DNA from: JAWKHR01 sp041394725
Lineage (GTDB): Bacteria > Acidobacteriota > Vicinamibacteria > Vicinamibacterales > SCN-69-37
Assembly (NCBI GenBank): GCA_041394725.1
Contig: JAWKHR010000056.1
Location: 1-38,054, forward strand
Reading direction: 5' to 3'
DNA length: 38,054 nucleotides
Both the position numbers and the translations under genes were made by a program. Shown here one piece after another: positions 23,964 to 32,744 of the stretch. The number at the start of each line of letters is the position of its first letter. Within the stretch, counting starts at the first letter, position 1. The notes below the pieces were generated by a model, which saw only the letters and a program-made list of their open reading frames with translations, was not told where the DNA came from and searched no databases.

Positions 23964-26765
23964 TCAGTCCGCCTTGAGGGCCTCGACCGGATCGACCGCG
24001 GTGGCGCGCCTCGCGGGCCACCAGCAGGCGAGCAGGACGACGGCGGTCAGGACCGAGGCGGCGGCCACGAACGATCCGGCGTCGAGCGGCTCGACGCCGA
24101 AGAGCTGCGAGCGGAGCAGCGAACTGCCGGCGGCCGCCACGCCGAGCCCGATCAGCAGGCCCGCGCCGGCCAGGCGGAGGCCGCGTCCGAACACGAGGCG
24201 CAGGATCTGGGCCTCGCGCGCCCCGAGCGCGCGCCGCACGCTGAATTCCAGCCGGCGGCGTTCGACCGCGTAGGCCAGCACGCCGTAGACGCCGAGGACG
24301 GCCGTGGTCAGCGCGAGCGCGGCGAACAGCCCGAGCACCAGGGTGTAGAACCGCGGCTGCGCCACGGTGGACGCCACGCGGGCGTCGAGTCGCTCGATGT
24401 TGAAGAGCGGCCAGTCGCGCTCGAGGTCCCTGGCCTGCTCGCGGATGAACGGCACGAGCGACAGCGGATCACCGGCCGTGCGAACGGCGAGTCCGCCGGA
24501 CGTGCTGTTGAAGCCCAGGATCTCCCCGACCTGGGCGGCGGGGAAGTAGAGCGTCGGCGCGGCCGGTGCCGACAGGCCGGCGTCGAGCGCGCCGGCGACC
24601 ACGCCCACGATCGTCCACTCGCGCCGGCCGATGGCCTGCAGCCGCTGGCCGATCGCGTCCTCGCCCGGGAAGTAGCGCGCGGCGACGAGCTCGTCCACCA
24701 GCACCACGGGCTGGCCGTCCGGACCGTCGGCGGCCGTGAAACCGCGGCCGCGGCGGACGGGCGTGCCGACCGCCGCGAGGTACCCGGGTGTCACGACGCG
24801 ATTGCGCGCGGCCGGACGCTCGTCCGGATCCGACGGCCGCGGGCGTCCGGCGATCCAGAACGTGCCGGAGAAGACGCTGCCGCGCATCGGCAGGCTGGAC
24901 GAGGCGCCGGCCGCCACGACGCCCGGCTGGCTCGAGATGCGCGCGAGCAGCTCGGTGACGAAAGCAGTCTGCCGCCCGGCCTGCCGCCACCAGAGATCCG
25001 GCAGCGACACCTGCAGCGTCAGGACGCCCGCCGGCTGGTATCCCGAATCCACCCGAAGCAGCGCGACCAGGCTGCGACCGACCAGTGCGGCGCCGACCAG
25101 CAGCGCCGCCGCCAGGCCGATCTGGCAGACGACGAGCGCCGAGCGCAGGCGATCGGTCGGCGCGCCGTCGGCCCGGCCGCGCAGGCCGCTCGTGGCGGCG
25201 TGCCCCCGGCGTCCGTCGCTCACACGCCAGATCGGGAGCAGGCCCGCCGTCGCGGCCGTCATCACGGCCGCCGAGGCGGCGGCGAGCAGCGACCACAGGT
25301 CGAAGTGCACCTCGGCCAGCCGTGGCAGGTCGGCCGGTGCGACCGACGGCAGGACGCGGAGCACCCACCAGGCGAGCGCGCCGCCGAGCGCCGAGCCCGC
25401 GACGGCCAGGACCAGCTGCTCGAAGAACACCGGCCGGGCCAGCCGCGTGCGGGAGGCGCCGAGCGCGAGCCGAACCGCGACGTCACGCCGCCGCGCCGTG
25501 GTGCGCGTGAGGACGAGGTTGGCCAGGCTCACGCATGCGGCCAGGAGCACCATCGCCATGCCCACGCCCAGCACGACGAGCGCCGGCCTCACCGGCGCCA
25601 CCACGTCGTCGAGCAGGCGCCGGACGTGGACGGTCGGGACGGGGACAGTGCCGTCGAAGAACGCCGGGTTGGTGGCGGCGATCGCGGTGGCGATCTCCTG
25701 TCCCTCACGTCGGACGGCGTCCACGGTGACGCCCGGGCGCATGCGGCCAATCGTGTCGAGCGACAGCCCGAGGTTGCGGCGCGCGCCCGGCGCGGGCCAC
25801 TGCCACCGGCCCGGGATCCAGACGTCCACCGCGGGCTCGGGCAGGTCGAGCGGGCGGCTGACGCCGACGATCTCGTACGGGACGTCGTCGAGCAGCAGGG
25901 TCGTGCCGATGGCGGCCGCCGGCGTGGGCGCGAGGCGGCCCACGAGCCGGTGGCTGACCACGGCGACGTCCGGGGCTCCGGGCGCGCCGTCGCCCTCCTG
26001 GAGCGCGCGTCCGGTCGTAGCGCGGACCGAGAGCGCGTCGAAGAAGCGGCTGCCGACCGTCGCGACTGTGATCTGTTCGGTCCCTGCCGGCGTGCGCACG
26101 TTACGGCCGTCGGTCGAGACCGGCACGATGGCGTCGAGCGTCGCGGTGCGCGCGGTCCATTCGCCGATCGTCGTGTCGGCGAGCGAGCCGCCGGACTCGT
26201 CGGCGCCGGGCCGGCCGGTGCGCAGCTGCGAGAGCGGCGACGCGGGATCGACCTCGGAGAGGCGGACGAGGCGCTCGCCGTCCTGATAGGGCAGCGGCTG
26301 GAGCAGGACGCCATGCACGAGCGAGAACACCGCCGTGGACAGGCCGACGCCGAAGGCGATGGTCACGAGGGCGACGAGCGCGAAGCCGGGGGAATGGCGC
26401 AGGCCGCGCGTCGCGTCGCGCCAGTCGTGGGCGAGGCCGCGCAGCATCCAGACGCCGCGGCGCCGTTCGTGCGCGGTGGACACCTCGTCCCGGCGCGAGA
26501 GGAAGAAGCCCCAGACGAGCGCCAGGGTCTGGCGCCAGTACCACCGCGCCGCGCGGCGTGGACCGCGGGCGGCGGCCAGGCGCGCGTGCTGCTCCTGGAG
26601 GTCGCCGATCAGCTCGTCGCGCTCGTCGGGGTGCAGGCGCCAGGCCAGCAGGCGTGTGGCGAGGCGGGGCGGCCGGCCGGGTGTCCCGCCGGGCGCCCGG
26701 GCGGGCGCGGGGGGTGGGGCGGCGGCGGTCCGGGCGTGGCCGCGGGGCCGGGTCTCGCGCGTCAT
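23964..26765 (-). CDS. ADOP-type (MacB/FtsX-like) orphan ABC permease, pair 2
   Basis: 933 aa from the ATG that overlaps the PadR stop. A Pro/Ala-rich extension and a prefix domain (LLAWRLHPDERDELIGDLQEQ, WYWRQTLALVWGF) come first, followed by the duplicated permease core starting at RDATRGLRHSPGFALVALVTIAFG. Each half has a periplasmic domain and three further TMs; conserved blocks include ARRRDVAVRLALGASRTRL and RRLEFSVRRALGAREAQILR. It ends PARRATAVDPVEALKAD. It is longer than the copy at 19777 and its prefix differs, so the two are not recent duplicates. There is no ATPase in the window; substrate unknown. Confidence 0.93.
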   Translation of the reverse strand: MTRETRPRGHARTAAAPPPAPARAPGGTPGRPPRLATRLLAWRLHPDERDELIGDLQEQHARLAAARGPRRAARWYWRQTLALVWGFFLSRRDEVSTAHERRRGVWMLRGLAHDWRDATRGLRHSPGFALVALVTIAFGVGLSTAVFSLVHGVLLQPLPYQDGERLVRLSEVDPASPLSQLRTGRPGADESGGSLADTTIGEWTARTATLDAIVPVSTDGRNVRTPAGTEQITVATVGSRFFDALSVRATTGRALQEGDGAPGAPDVAVVSHRLVGRLAPTPAAAIGTTLLLDDVPYEIVGVSRPLDLPEPAVDVWIPGRWQWPAPGARRNLGLSLDTIGRMRPGVTVDAVRREGQEIATAIAATNPAFFDGTVPVPTVHVRRLLDDVVAPVRPALVVLGVGMAMVLLAACVSLANLVLTRTTARRRDVAVRLALGASRTRLARPVFFEQLVLAVAGSALGGALAWWVLRVLPSVAPADLPRLAEVHFDLWSLLAAASAAVMTAATAGLLPIWRVSDGRRGHAATSGLRGRADGAPTDRLRSALVVCQIGLAAALLVGAALVGRSLVALLRVDSGYQPAGVLTLQVSLPDLWWRQAGRQTAFVTELLARISSQPGVVAAGASSSLPMRGSVFSGTFWIAGRPRPSDPDERPAARNRVVTPGYLAAVGTPVRRGRGFTAADGPDGQPVVLVDELVAARYFPGEDAIGQRLQAIGRREWTIVGVVAGALDAGLSAPAAPTLYFPAAQVGEILGFNSTSGGLAVRTAGDPLSLVPFIREQARDLERDWPLFNIERLDARVASTVAQPRFYTLVLGLFAALALTTAVLGVYGVLAYAVERRRLEFSVRRALGAREAQILRLVFGRGLRLAGAGLLIGLGVAAAGSSLLRSQLFGVEPLDAGSFVAAASVLTAVVLLACWWPARRATAVDPVEALKAD

Positions 26766-27097
26766 CGCGCCGCCTTTCGCGCGAGGTGCTCGGCGTCGGC
26801 CCACATGCGGACGAACGCGGTGCGCGCTTCTTCGAGCTGGCGCGCGCCGGCGCGCGTGATGCGGAAATAGCGCCGGGCCCGTCCGCCGCGCTCGGCGGTC
26901 GCGTCGCCGAGGCGGGACTTGAGGAGGCCCTTGGCCTCGAGGCGGCGGAGCGCGATGTACACGGCCGGACGCGAGACGGCGCGGCCGGTGCGGGTCGCGA
27001 TTTCGTCGAGGATCGGCACGCCGTACGCCTCGCCGCCCAGGCGGAGGAGCGCGACGAGGACGAAGTGTTCGATGTCGCCCAGGCCTTCGCGTGGCAT
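26762..27097 (-). CDS. PadR-family transcriptional regulator (pair 2)
   Basis: 111 aa with GGAGAA before the ATG. The winged helix is clear (FVLVALLRLGGEAYGVPILDEIATRTG, SRPAVYIALRRLEAKGLLKSRL), with the wing GRARRYFRITRAGARQLEEAR. The stop overlaps the permease start (ATGA). It belongs to a different PadR subgroup from the one at 19451: it has the AYGVPI/AVYIALRRLE pattern, and its promoter dyad has a different sequence. Probable autorepressor acting at the inverted repeat at 27133-27163. Confidence 0.94.
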   Translation of the reverse strand: MPREGLGDIEHFVLVALLRLGGEAYGVPILDEIATRTGRAVSRPAVYIALRRLEAKGLLKSRLGDATAERGGRARRYFRITRAGARQLEEARTAFVRMWADAEHLARKAAR

Positions 27098-27132
27098 CAG
27101 CGGTTCTCCGGGTCGCGCGCAGCGGTGGTTGT

Positions 27133-27163
27133 TGTTAGCAACATATACGAAATCATGCTAACA
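27133..27163 (-). promoter_or_regulatory. AT-rich inverted repeat over the PadR2 promoter (operator candidate)
   Basis: Perfect 8-bp arms TGTTAGCA (27133-27140) and TGCTAACA (27156-27163) flank 15 nt. On the minus strand a TATATG -10-like hexamer lies between the arms with a weak CTGATG -35 at 17 nt. This is a strongly AT-rich island in GC-rich DNA just upstream of the PadR start, as expected for an autoregulatory site. Confidence 0.65.
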
Positions 27164-27240
27164 CCATCAGACGCGCGCGGCGGGCGGATGGTTGGGCGCG
27201 GAGTCGAGTCCGGCGGCCGGGGTGCGGCGGCGCGGCGACG

Positions 27241-27316
27241 CGGCGACGACCCGGCGGCTGGAGGCGCGTCCGTCAGCGCGGCGACGACCCGGCGGCTGGA
27301 GGCGCGTCCGTCAGCG
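27241..27316. repeat. 38-bp perfect tandem duplication at the 3' end of liuE
   Basis: 27241-27278 and 27279-27316 are identical. The second copy includes the last codon and stop of liuE (27311-27313). It marks the end of the liu operon next to the PadR2 control region and looks like a slippage duplication. Confidence 0.9.
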
Positions 27317-28231
27317 CGACGCCGTGGCCAGGCGGGCCTGGACGTAGCGCGACGGCAGCGGATGGCCGATGGCGGGCTGCAGCGCGACCGACGCGGCGAA
27401 CACGGCGTCGAGGTCCACGCCGGTGTCCTCGCCGAGCCCGTCCAGCAGGTAGATCAGGTCCTCGGTGGCGAGGTTGCCCGAGGCGCCGGGGGCGTAGGGG
27501 CAGCCGCCGAGGCCGCCGGCGGACGCGTCGAACGTGGTGATCCCGTACTCGAGCGCCGCCAGCACGTTGGCGAGCGCCGTGCCGCGCGTGTCGTGGAAGT
27601 GCAGCGCGATCTGCGGCGCCGGGATTTCCGCGATGAGGTCCGCCAGCAGCGCGCGGACCTGGCCCGGGTGCGCGATGCCGATCGTGTCGCTGACGGCGAC
27701 CTCGAAGACGCCCAGGTCCAGCAGGCGGCGCGTGAGCGTGACGACGCGCGCCGCGGGCACGTCGCCCTCGAAGGGGCAGCCGAAGGCCGTGGAGAGGTAG
27801 CCGCGCACGCGGAGGCCGGCGGCGAGCGCGAGGCGGGTGACCTCGGCGTAGGTGTCGAACGACGCGTCGATCGACTGGTTGATGTTGCGCTGGCTGAACG
27901 TCTCGGACGCCGCCGCGAAGATCGCGACCTCGTCGAGGCCGGCCGCGATGGCGCGCTCGAGGCCCTTCGCGTTGGGGACGAGCGCGGTGTAGCGGGTGCC
28001 GGGCCGGCGCGTGATGCCCGACAGCACCTCGGCCGCGTCGGCCATCTGCGGCACCCACTTCGGGCTCACGAACGCGGTGACCTCGATGGCCGGCAGCCCG
28101 GCGGCGCTCAGCCGATCGACGAACGCGATCTTCTCGGCCGTCGGCACGTGCGCCGCTTCGTTCTGCAGCCCGTCACGCGGGCCGACTTCATAGACGAGGG
28201 GGACGGGTCTCTTTTCCACAGATTTCCACAC
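27311..28231 (-). CDS. liuE: Hydroxymethylglutaryl-CoA lyase
   Basis: 306 aa from GTG 28231. It cleaves HMG-CoA to acetyl-CoA and acetoacetate, the last step of leucine degradation. Active-site features: Arg19-Asp20 in EVGPRDGLQNE, HFHDT metal ligands (His211, His213) and the Cys loop GGLGGCPYAPGASGN (Cys244). The first 12 residues (WKSVEKRPVPL and the start) are encoded by the right arm of a 50-bp inverted repeat, not by native liuE sequence; the conserved protein begins at VYEVGPRDG. GTG 28219 is an alternative start in the same arm. No good RBS precedes either. It is the last gene of the liu operon. Confidence 0.93.
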   Translation of the reverse strand: MWKSVEKRPVPLVYEVGPRDGLQNEAAHVPTAEKIAFVDRLSAAGLPAIEVTAFVSPKWVPQMADAAEVLSGITRRPGTRYTALVPNAKGLERAIAAGLDEVAIFAAASETFSQRNINQSIDASFDTYAEVTRLALAAGLRVRGYLSTAFGCPFEGDVPAARVVTLTRRLLDLGVFEVAVSDTIGIAHPGQVRALLADLIAEIPAPQIALHFHDTRGTALANVLAALEYGITTFDASAGGLGGCPYAPGASGNLATEDLIYLLDGLGEDTGVDLDAVFAASVALQPAIGHPLPSRYVQARLATASR

Positions 28232-28330
28232 GAAAGGGACAGGTCTCCATTATCGCAAACGCCCGTGATCCCGGGCGGGCAGACCTGTCCCTTTCGTGTG
28301 GAAATCTGTGGAAAAGAGACCCGTCCCCCT
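28197..28330. mobile_element. 50-bp perfect inverted repeat (MITE/REP-like element) inside the liu operon
   Basis: 28197-28246 is the exact reverse complement of 28281-28330, separated by 34 nt that themselves contain a short GCCCG/CGGGC hairpin. The left arm runs up to liuE codon 13; the right arm ends on the stop codon of the biotin carrier gene (28329-28331). The arms are much less GC-rich than the genes around (TTTTCCACAGATTTCCACAC) and contain no ORF of their own. No transposase is present, so it would be a non-autonomous element. The perfect arms suggest recent arrival or selection for a hairpin. Confidence 0.8.
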
Positions 28331-28793
28331 AGATCTCGATCAGCACCGTGCCGGGCTGGACGAGGTCGCCTTCGGCGCAGTGGATGGCGGAGACGACGCC
28401 GTCGCGGGGGGCCTTGATCGGGAGCTCCATCTTCATCGCTTCCAGCGCGATGAGCACGTCGCCGGCCTTCACCGTGTCGCCAACCGCGACGGCGATCCGG
28501 ACGACGGTCGCCGGCATCGGCGGCGAGAACGCGTCCGCGTCGCGGCTCCCGCCTCGACGCGCCCCCTGCGTGACGCGGAAGTCGAACACCTCGCCGTCGA
28601 TCTGCACCCAGACGACGTCCCCGTCCCGCGCGGCGACGCCCCGGGCGTCGCCGCCCGGGCCCGACGTCGTCCACTGCCCGTCCACCTCGCGGACGTCGAA
28701 CGCGCCCGCGTCGCCGCCGAGCGTGATCCGCTCGCCGGCGACGCTCGCCGTCCAGTCCGTCTCCTGCCGGTGCAGATGTACGCGCTTCGGCAT
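28329..28793 (-). CDS. Biotin carboxyl carrier protein of an acyl-CoA carboxylase
   Basis: 154 aa. The biotinylation motif EAMKMEL puts biotin on Lys121. It is surrounded by the standard carrier fold (PPMPATVVRIAVAVGDTVKAGDVLIAL before, GVVSAIHCAEGDLVQPGTVLIEI after). The N-terminal half (VHLHRQETDWTASV and a beta-rich stretch) looks like the end of the carboxylase-linker region of methylcrotonyl-CoA carboxylase alpha. In that enzyme the carrier is normally fused to the biotin carboxylase; here it is separate, starting 5 bp after the carboxylase stop with an AGGA RBS. It shuttles carboxyl groups to the LiuB transferase. Its stop touches the inverted repeat. Confidence 0.9.
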   Translation of the reverse strand: MPKRVHLHRQETDWTASVAGERITLGGDAGAFDVREVDGQWTTSGPGGDARGVAARDGDVVWVQIDGEVFDFRVTQGARRGGSRDADAFSPPMPATVVRIAVAVGDTVKAGDVLIALEAMKMELPIKAPRDGVVSAIHCAEGDLVQPGTVLIEI

Positions 28794-28798
28794 GGGTC

Positions 28799-30342
28799 CT
28801 ACCAGTTCACCGGCCCCAGGAGGTCCCAGGGATCGACGGCCGCCGCGGGCGCGCCGGCCGTGGCCGGCGGACCCGCGCCCCGTGCGCCCGTCACGGCGCC
28901 GGCGGCGCCCGCCGCCGGCGCCTCGTGCGCGACGACGGCCGCGGCCATGGCCGCGGCCGCGGCGGTCACGTGCGCGGGTGGCTCGGCGATGAGCGCGTCG
29001 AAATGCGCCTCGATGAAGGTCGTGCGCACGTCGAACGCGCGCACGGCCGGATGCTCGAGCAGCGCGATCAGGAGCGGAGGTTGTGCCGCAGGCCGAGAAT
29101 CTCGTAGTGCCGCAGCCCGTGAATCGCGCGCTCGATCGCCTGGTCGCGCGTGGCGCCGTGCGCGACGAGCTTCGCGATCATCGGGTCGTAGTGCACGGTG
29201 ATGCGCTGCCCCCGCCGCACGCCGGCGTCGAGGCGCAGGCCCTCGGCCGCCGGCGGCTCGCGGTAGTGGACCAGCCGGCCCGACTGCGGCAGCAGCCGTC
29301 GCGCGTCCTCCGCGTAGACGCGGCACTCGATCGCGTGCCCCCGCACCGCGACGTCGTCCTGCCGGATCGGCAGCGGCGCCCCGGAGGCGACCACGAGCTG
29401 CAGCTCGACCAGGTCGAGGCCCGTGACCATCTCGGTCACCGGGTGCTCCACCTGCAGGCGGGTGTTCATCTCGAGGAAGTAGAAGCTCGCGTCCTCGCCC
29501 TCGCCCTCGAGCAGGAACTCGACGGTGCCGGCGTTGACGTAGCCGACCGCGCGCGCCGCGGCCACGGCGGCGGCATGGAGCCGCGCGCGCACCCCGGGGG
29601 CCAGCCGTGGCGCCGGTGCTTCCTCGATGACCTTCTGGTGCCGCCGCTGCAGCGAGCAGTCGCGCTCGAAGAGGTGCAGCACCGTGCCGGCCGTGTCGCC
29701 GAACACCTGGACCTCGACGTGTCGCGGTTCGGCGATCAGCCGTTCCACGTAGAGCGTGCCGTCACCGAAGGCGCGCTCCGCCTCCCGGCTCGCCGCGCCG
29801 ATGGCCGCGTCGATCTCGCCGGCCGATCGCACGGTGCGCATGCCCTTGCCGCCGCCGCCCGCGACCGCCTTGAGCAGCGCGGGCAGGCCCACGGCCTCGA
29901 CCGCCTCGCGAATCGCGGCCGGTGACTGCGACGCCGCCGTCCGTCCCGGTACCACCGGCACGCCACCGGCGCGCACCGCTTCGCGCGCGGCCGTCTTCGA
30001 TCCCATCCGATCGATGACGTCCGCCGAGGGCCCGACGAACACGATCCCAGCCGCCTCGCACGCGCGCGCGAACGCCGCGTTCTCCGAGAGGAACCCGTAG
30101 CCCGGGTGGATCGCGTCGGCGCCGCTCGCCCGCGCGGCCTCGATGACGGCGTCGATCTTCAGGTAGCTCTCCGCCGCCGGCGCGGGGCCGAGGCGGACCG
30201 CCTCGTCGGCGGCCTCGACGTGCGGCGCGTCCCGGTCGGCATCCGAGTAGACCGCGACGGTCTGGACGCCCATCCGGCGGCAGGTGCGGATGATCCGGAG
30301 CGCGATCTCGCCGCGGTTGGCGATGAGGAGCCGGCGAATCAT
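28799..30342 (-). CDS. liuD: Biotin carboxylase subunit of methylcrotonyl-CoA carboxylase, frameshifted near the 3' end
   Basis: ATG 30342 overlaps the liuC stop. The biotin carboxylase is complete: IANRGEIALR, HPGYGFLSENA, the ATP-grasp loop AGGGGKGM, HVEVQVFGD and EMNTRLQVEHPVTE. At GLRHN the frame runs into a TGA at 29068-29070. One extra C near 29075 would give GLRHNLPLLIALLEHPAVRAF and continue for another 90 or so codons to the TAG at 28799. The second segment is Ala-rich and ends before the separate carrier gene. As sequenced, the product lacks the linker region. It carboxylates biotin with bicarbonate and ATP. Confidence 0.87.
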
Positions 30343-31127
30343 CGGGCCTTGCCCGGCTCCGTCCAGGCGGCGGCCCGCCGCTCGAGGAACGCGCGCATGC
30401 CCTCCTGGCCCTCGGGGGACACACGCTGCTTCGCGATCGCCGCCGCCGTGGCGTCGAGCACGTCGGCGGGCTGCCGGCCGTGCACCTCGCCGAGCAGCCG
30501 CTTGGTCGCCGCGACCGCGCCGGGCGCGGCGCGGAGGAACTGCTGGACGTGGCGATCGACGGTCAGATCCAGCCGCTCGAGGTGGACGACGTCGTGGACG
30601 AGGCCGATCTCCTTCGCGCGGGTGGCGGTGAAGCGCGCGCCGTTCAGGCACAGCTCGCGGGCGTTCGAGAGCCCGATCTTCCGCACGACGTAGGGCGAGA
30701 TCATCGCCGGCAGGATCCCCAGCGTGACCTCGGTGAACCCGAACATCGCGTCCTCGGCCGCGACGACCACGTCGCAGATGGCCGCCAGGCCCGCGCCGCC
30801 GCCCATCGCCGCGCCGTGCACCCGGCCGACGAGGGGGACCGGCATCGAGTCGAGCGCGAGGAGCATCTGCGACGCCTCGCGCGCGTCGGCCAGGTTCTGC
30901 GCCTCGGAGTAGTCGATCATCTTCGACATCCACTGCAGGTCCGCGCCCGCGCAGAACACGGACCCGGCGCCCTGGATGACGACGACGCGCACCGATCCGT
31001 CGTCGGGCACGCCCCGGGCGAAGTCGCGCAGCTCGGCGATGAGCGCCTCGTTGAAGGCGTTACGCACCTCCGGACGATGGAGCGTGACGGTGGTGACGGG
31101 GCCGTGTGAAATCTGCAGGCAGGACAT
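30339..31127 (-). CDS. liuC: Methylglutaconyl-CoA hydratase (crotonase family)
   Basis: 262 aa. Crotonase fold with FCAGADLQWM (oxyanion hole loop) and AAMGGGAGLAAICDVVVAAEDAMFGFTEV. The first catalytic Glu of enoyl-CoA hydratases is replaced (GAGL), while the second is kept (FTEV), the pattern of bacterial LiuC-type enzymes. It hydrates 3-methylglutaconyl-CoA to HMG-CoA. Position between liuB and liuD, with 4-bp overlap to liuD and a 6-bp gap to liuB, supports the assignment. LiuC is cytoplasmic, normally hexameric. Confidence 0.92.
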   Translation of the reverse strand: MSCLQISHGPVTTVTLHRPEVRNAFNEALIAELRDFARGVPDDGSVRVVVIQGAGSVFCAGADLQWMSKMIDYSEAQNLADAREASQMLLALDSMPVPLVGRVHGAAMGGGAGLAAICDVVVAAEDAMFGFTEVTLGILPAMISPYVVRKIGLSNARELCLNGARFTATRAKEIGLVHDVVHLERLDLTVDRHVQQFLRAAPGAVAATKRLLGEVHGRQPADVLDATAAAIAKQRVSPEGQEGMRAFLERRAAAWTEPGKAR

Positions 31128-31133
31128 CGTGAC

Positions 31134-32741
31134 CTACATCCGGAAGACGCCGAAGCGCGCCTCGGGAATCGGCGCGTTCCAGGCGGCCGAGAGCCCCAGC
31201 GCCAGCGCCTCGCGCGTCCGCGCCGGGTCCAGCACCCCATCGTCCCAGAGCCGGGCGGTGGAGTAGTAGGGTGAGCCCTCGCGTTCGTATTTCTCGAGAA
31301 TCGGCGCGCGGATCGCGTCTTCTTCGTCGGCGGAGAGCGTCTGGCCCGCGCGCTCGAGCTGGTCGCGCTTCACGGTGGCGAGCACGGACGCCGCCTGTTC
31401 GCCGCCCATGACGGAGATCCGCGCGTTCGGCCACATCCACAGCAGGCGTGGCTCGTAGGCACGGCCGCACATGCCGTAGTTGCCGGCGCCGAACGACCCG
31501 CCGATGATGACGGTGAACTTCGGCACCACCGAGTTCGCCACGGCGTGCACCATCTTCGCGCCGTCCTTCGCGATGCCGCCGCGCTCGTACTGGCGGCCGA
31601 CCATGAACCCGGTGATGTTCTGCAGGAAGATCAGCGGGATGCCGCGCAGGTTGCAGAGCTCGATGAAGTGCGTGACCTTGAGCGCCGACTCGCTGAACAG
31701 CACGCCGTTGTTCGCGACGAGGCCGACCAGGAAGCCGTGCAGGCGCGCGAAGCCGGTGACGACGGTCGTCGCGTAGCGGGTCTTGAACTCGTCGAACCGC
31801 GACCCGTCCACCAGCCGCGCGATGACCTCGCGCACGTCGTACGGGTGGCGCGGGTCGATGTTGACGACCCCGTACAGCTCCTCCGGATCGTAGTGCGGGG
31901 CCTCGGGCGTGGTGACGTCGGCGGGCAGGCGCTTGACCGTGTGCAGCGTCGAGACGATCGTCCGCGCGATCTGCAGCGCGTGCTCGTCGTCCTCGGCGAA
32001 GTAGTCGGCGACGCCCGAGAGCCGCGTGTGGACGTCGGCGCCACCCAGCTCCTCGGCCGTGACCTCCTCGCCCGTGGCGGCCTTCACGAGCGGCGGGCCG
32101 CCCAGGAAGATCGTGCCCGTGCCCTTGACGATCACGGTCTCGTCCGACATCGCCGGCACGTAGGCGCCGCCGGCGGTGCACGACCCCATGACGACGGCGA
32201 CCTGCGGGATGCGCTCGGCCGACATCCGCGCCTGGTTGAAGAAGATGCGGCCGAAGTGGTCCCGGTCGGGGAAGACGTCGGCCTGGAGCGGCAGGAACGC
32301 GCCGCCCGAGTCCACGAGGTAGACGCAGGGCAGCCGGTTCTCGAGCGCGACCTGCTGCGCGCGGATGTGCTTCTTCACGGTCATGGGCAGGTAGCTGCCG
32401 CCCTTGACCGTCGCGTCGTTGGCGACGACCATCACCTCGCGTCCGCTCACCCGCGCGATGCCGGTGACGACGCCGGCCGACGGCGCCTCGTTGTCGTACA
32501 TGTCCCAGGCCGCGAGCGCCGACAGCTCCAGGAACGGCGTGTCGGGGTCGATGAGCTGGGCGATCCGGTCCCGGACGGGCAGCTTGCCCTGCGCGCGGTG
32601 GCGCTCGAGGTACTTCGGCCCGCCGCCCTGGCGCGCGCGCTCGACCTTCTCGCGGAGCTCGGCGACGAGCGCGGTCATGCGGGCGTGGTTCGTCCGGAAG
32701 TCCTCGCTGTCGGGCTGGACCCGGCTGACGATGAGCTCCAT
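31134..32741 (-). CDS. liuB: Methylcrotonyl-CoA carboxylase, carboxyltransferase (beta) subunit
   Basis: 535 aa, the normal length of this subunit. Recognisable blocks: KLPVRDRI, YLVDSGGAFLPLQADVFPD, MGSCTAGGAYVPAMSDE, FLGGPPLVKAATGEEV, FLQNITGFMVG and YGMCGRAYEPR. The AVANS-x-VPKFTVIIGGSFGAGNYGM stretch forms the CoA-binding oxyanion site. It transfers CO2 from the biotin carrier to 3-methylcrotonyl-CoA. The strong match to MCC beta rather than propionyl-CoA carboxylase, plus liuC/liuE neighbours, supports leucine breakdown. The ATG is 3 bp after the stop of the zinc-ribbon gene. Confidence 0.96.
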   Translation of the reverse strand: MELIVSRVQPDSEDFRTNHARMTALVAELREKVERARQGGGPKYLERHRAQGKLPVRDRIAQLIDPDTPFLELSALAAWDMYDNEAPSAGVVTGIARVSGREVMVVANDATVKGGSYLPMTVKKHIRAQQVALENRLPCVYLVDSGGAFLPLQADVFPDRDHFGRIFFNQARMSAERIPQVAVVMGSCTAGGAYVPAMSDETVIVKGTGTIFLGGPPLVKAATGEEVTAEELGGADVHTRLSGVADYFAEDDEHALQIARTIVSTLHTVKRLPADVTTPEAPHYDPEELYGVVNIDPRHPYDVREVIARLVDGSRFDEFKTRYATTVVTGFARLHGFLVGLVANNGVLFSESALKVTHFIELCNLRGIPLIFLQNITGFMVGRQYERGGIAKDGAKMVHAVANSVVPKFTVIIGGSFGAGNYGMCGRAYEPRLLWMWPNARISVMGGEQAASVLATVKRDQLERAGQTLSADEEDAIRAPILEKYEREGSPYYSTARLWDDGVLDPARTREALALGLSAAWNAPIPEARFGVFRM

Positions 32742-32744
32742 CGG

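Noticed and set aside
28247..28280. ATG within the spacer of the 50-bp repeat as liuE start
   Set aside because: It is in a different frame from liuE; only GTG 28231 and GTG 28219 fit the frame.
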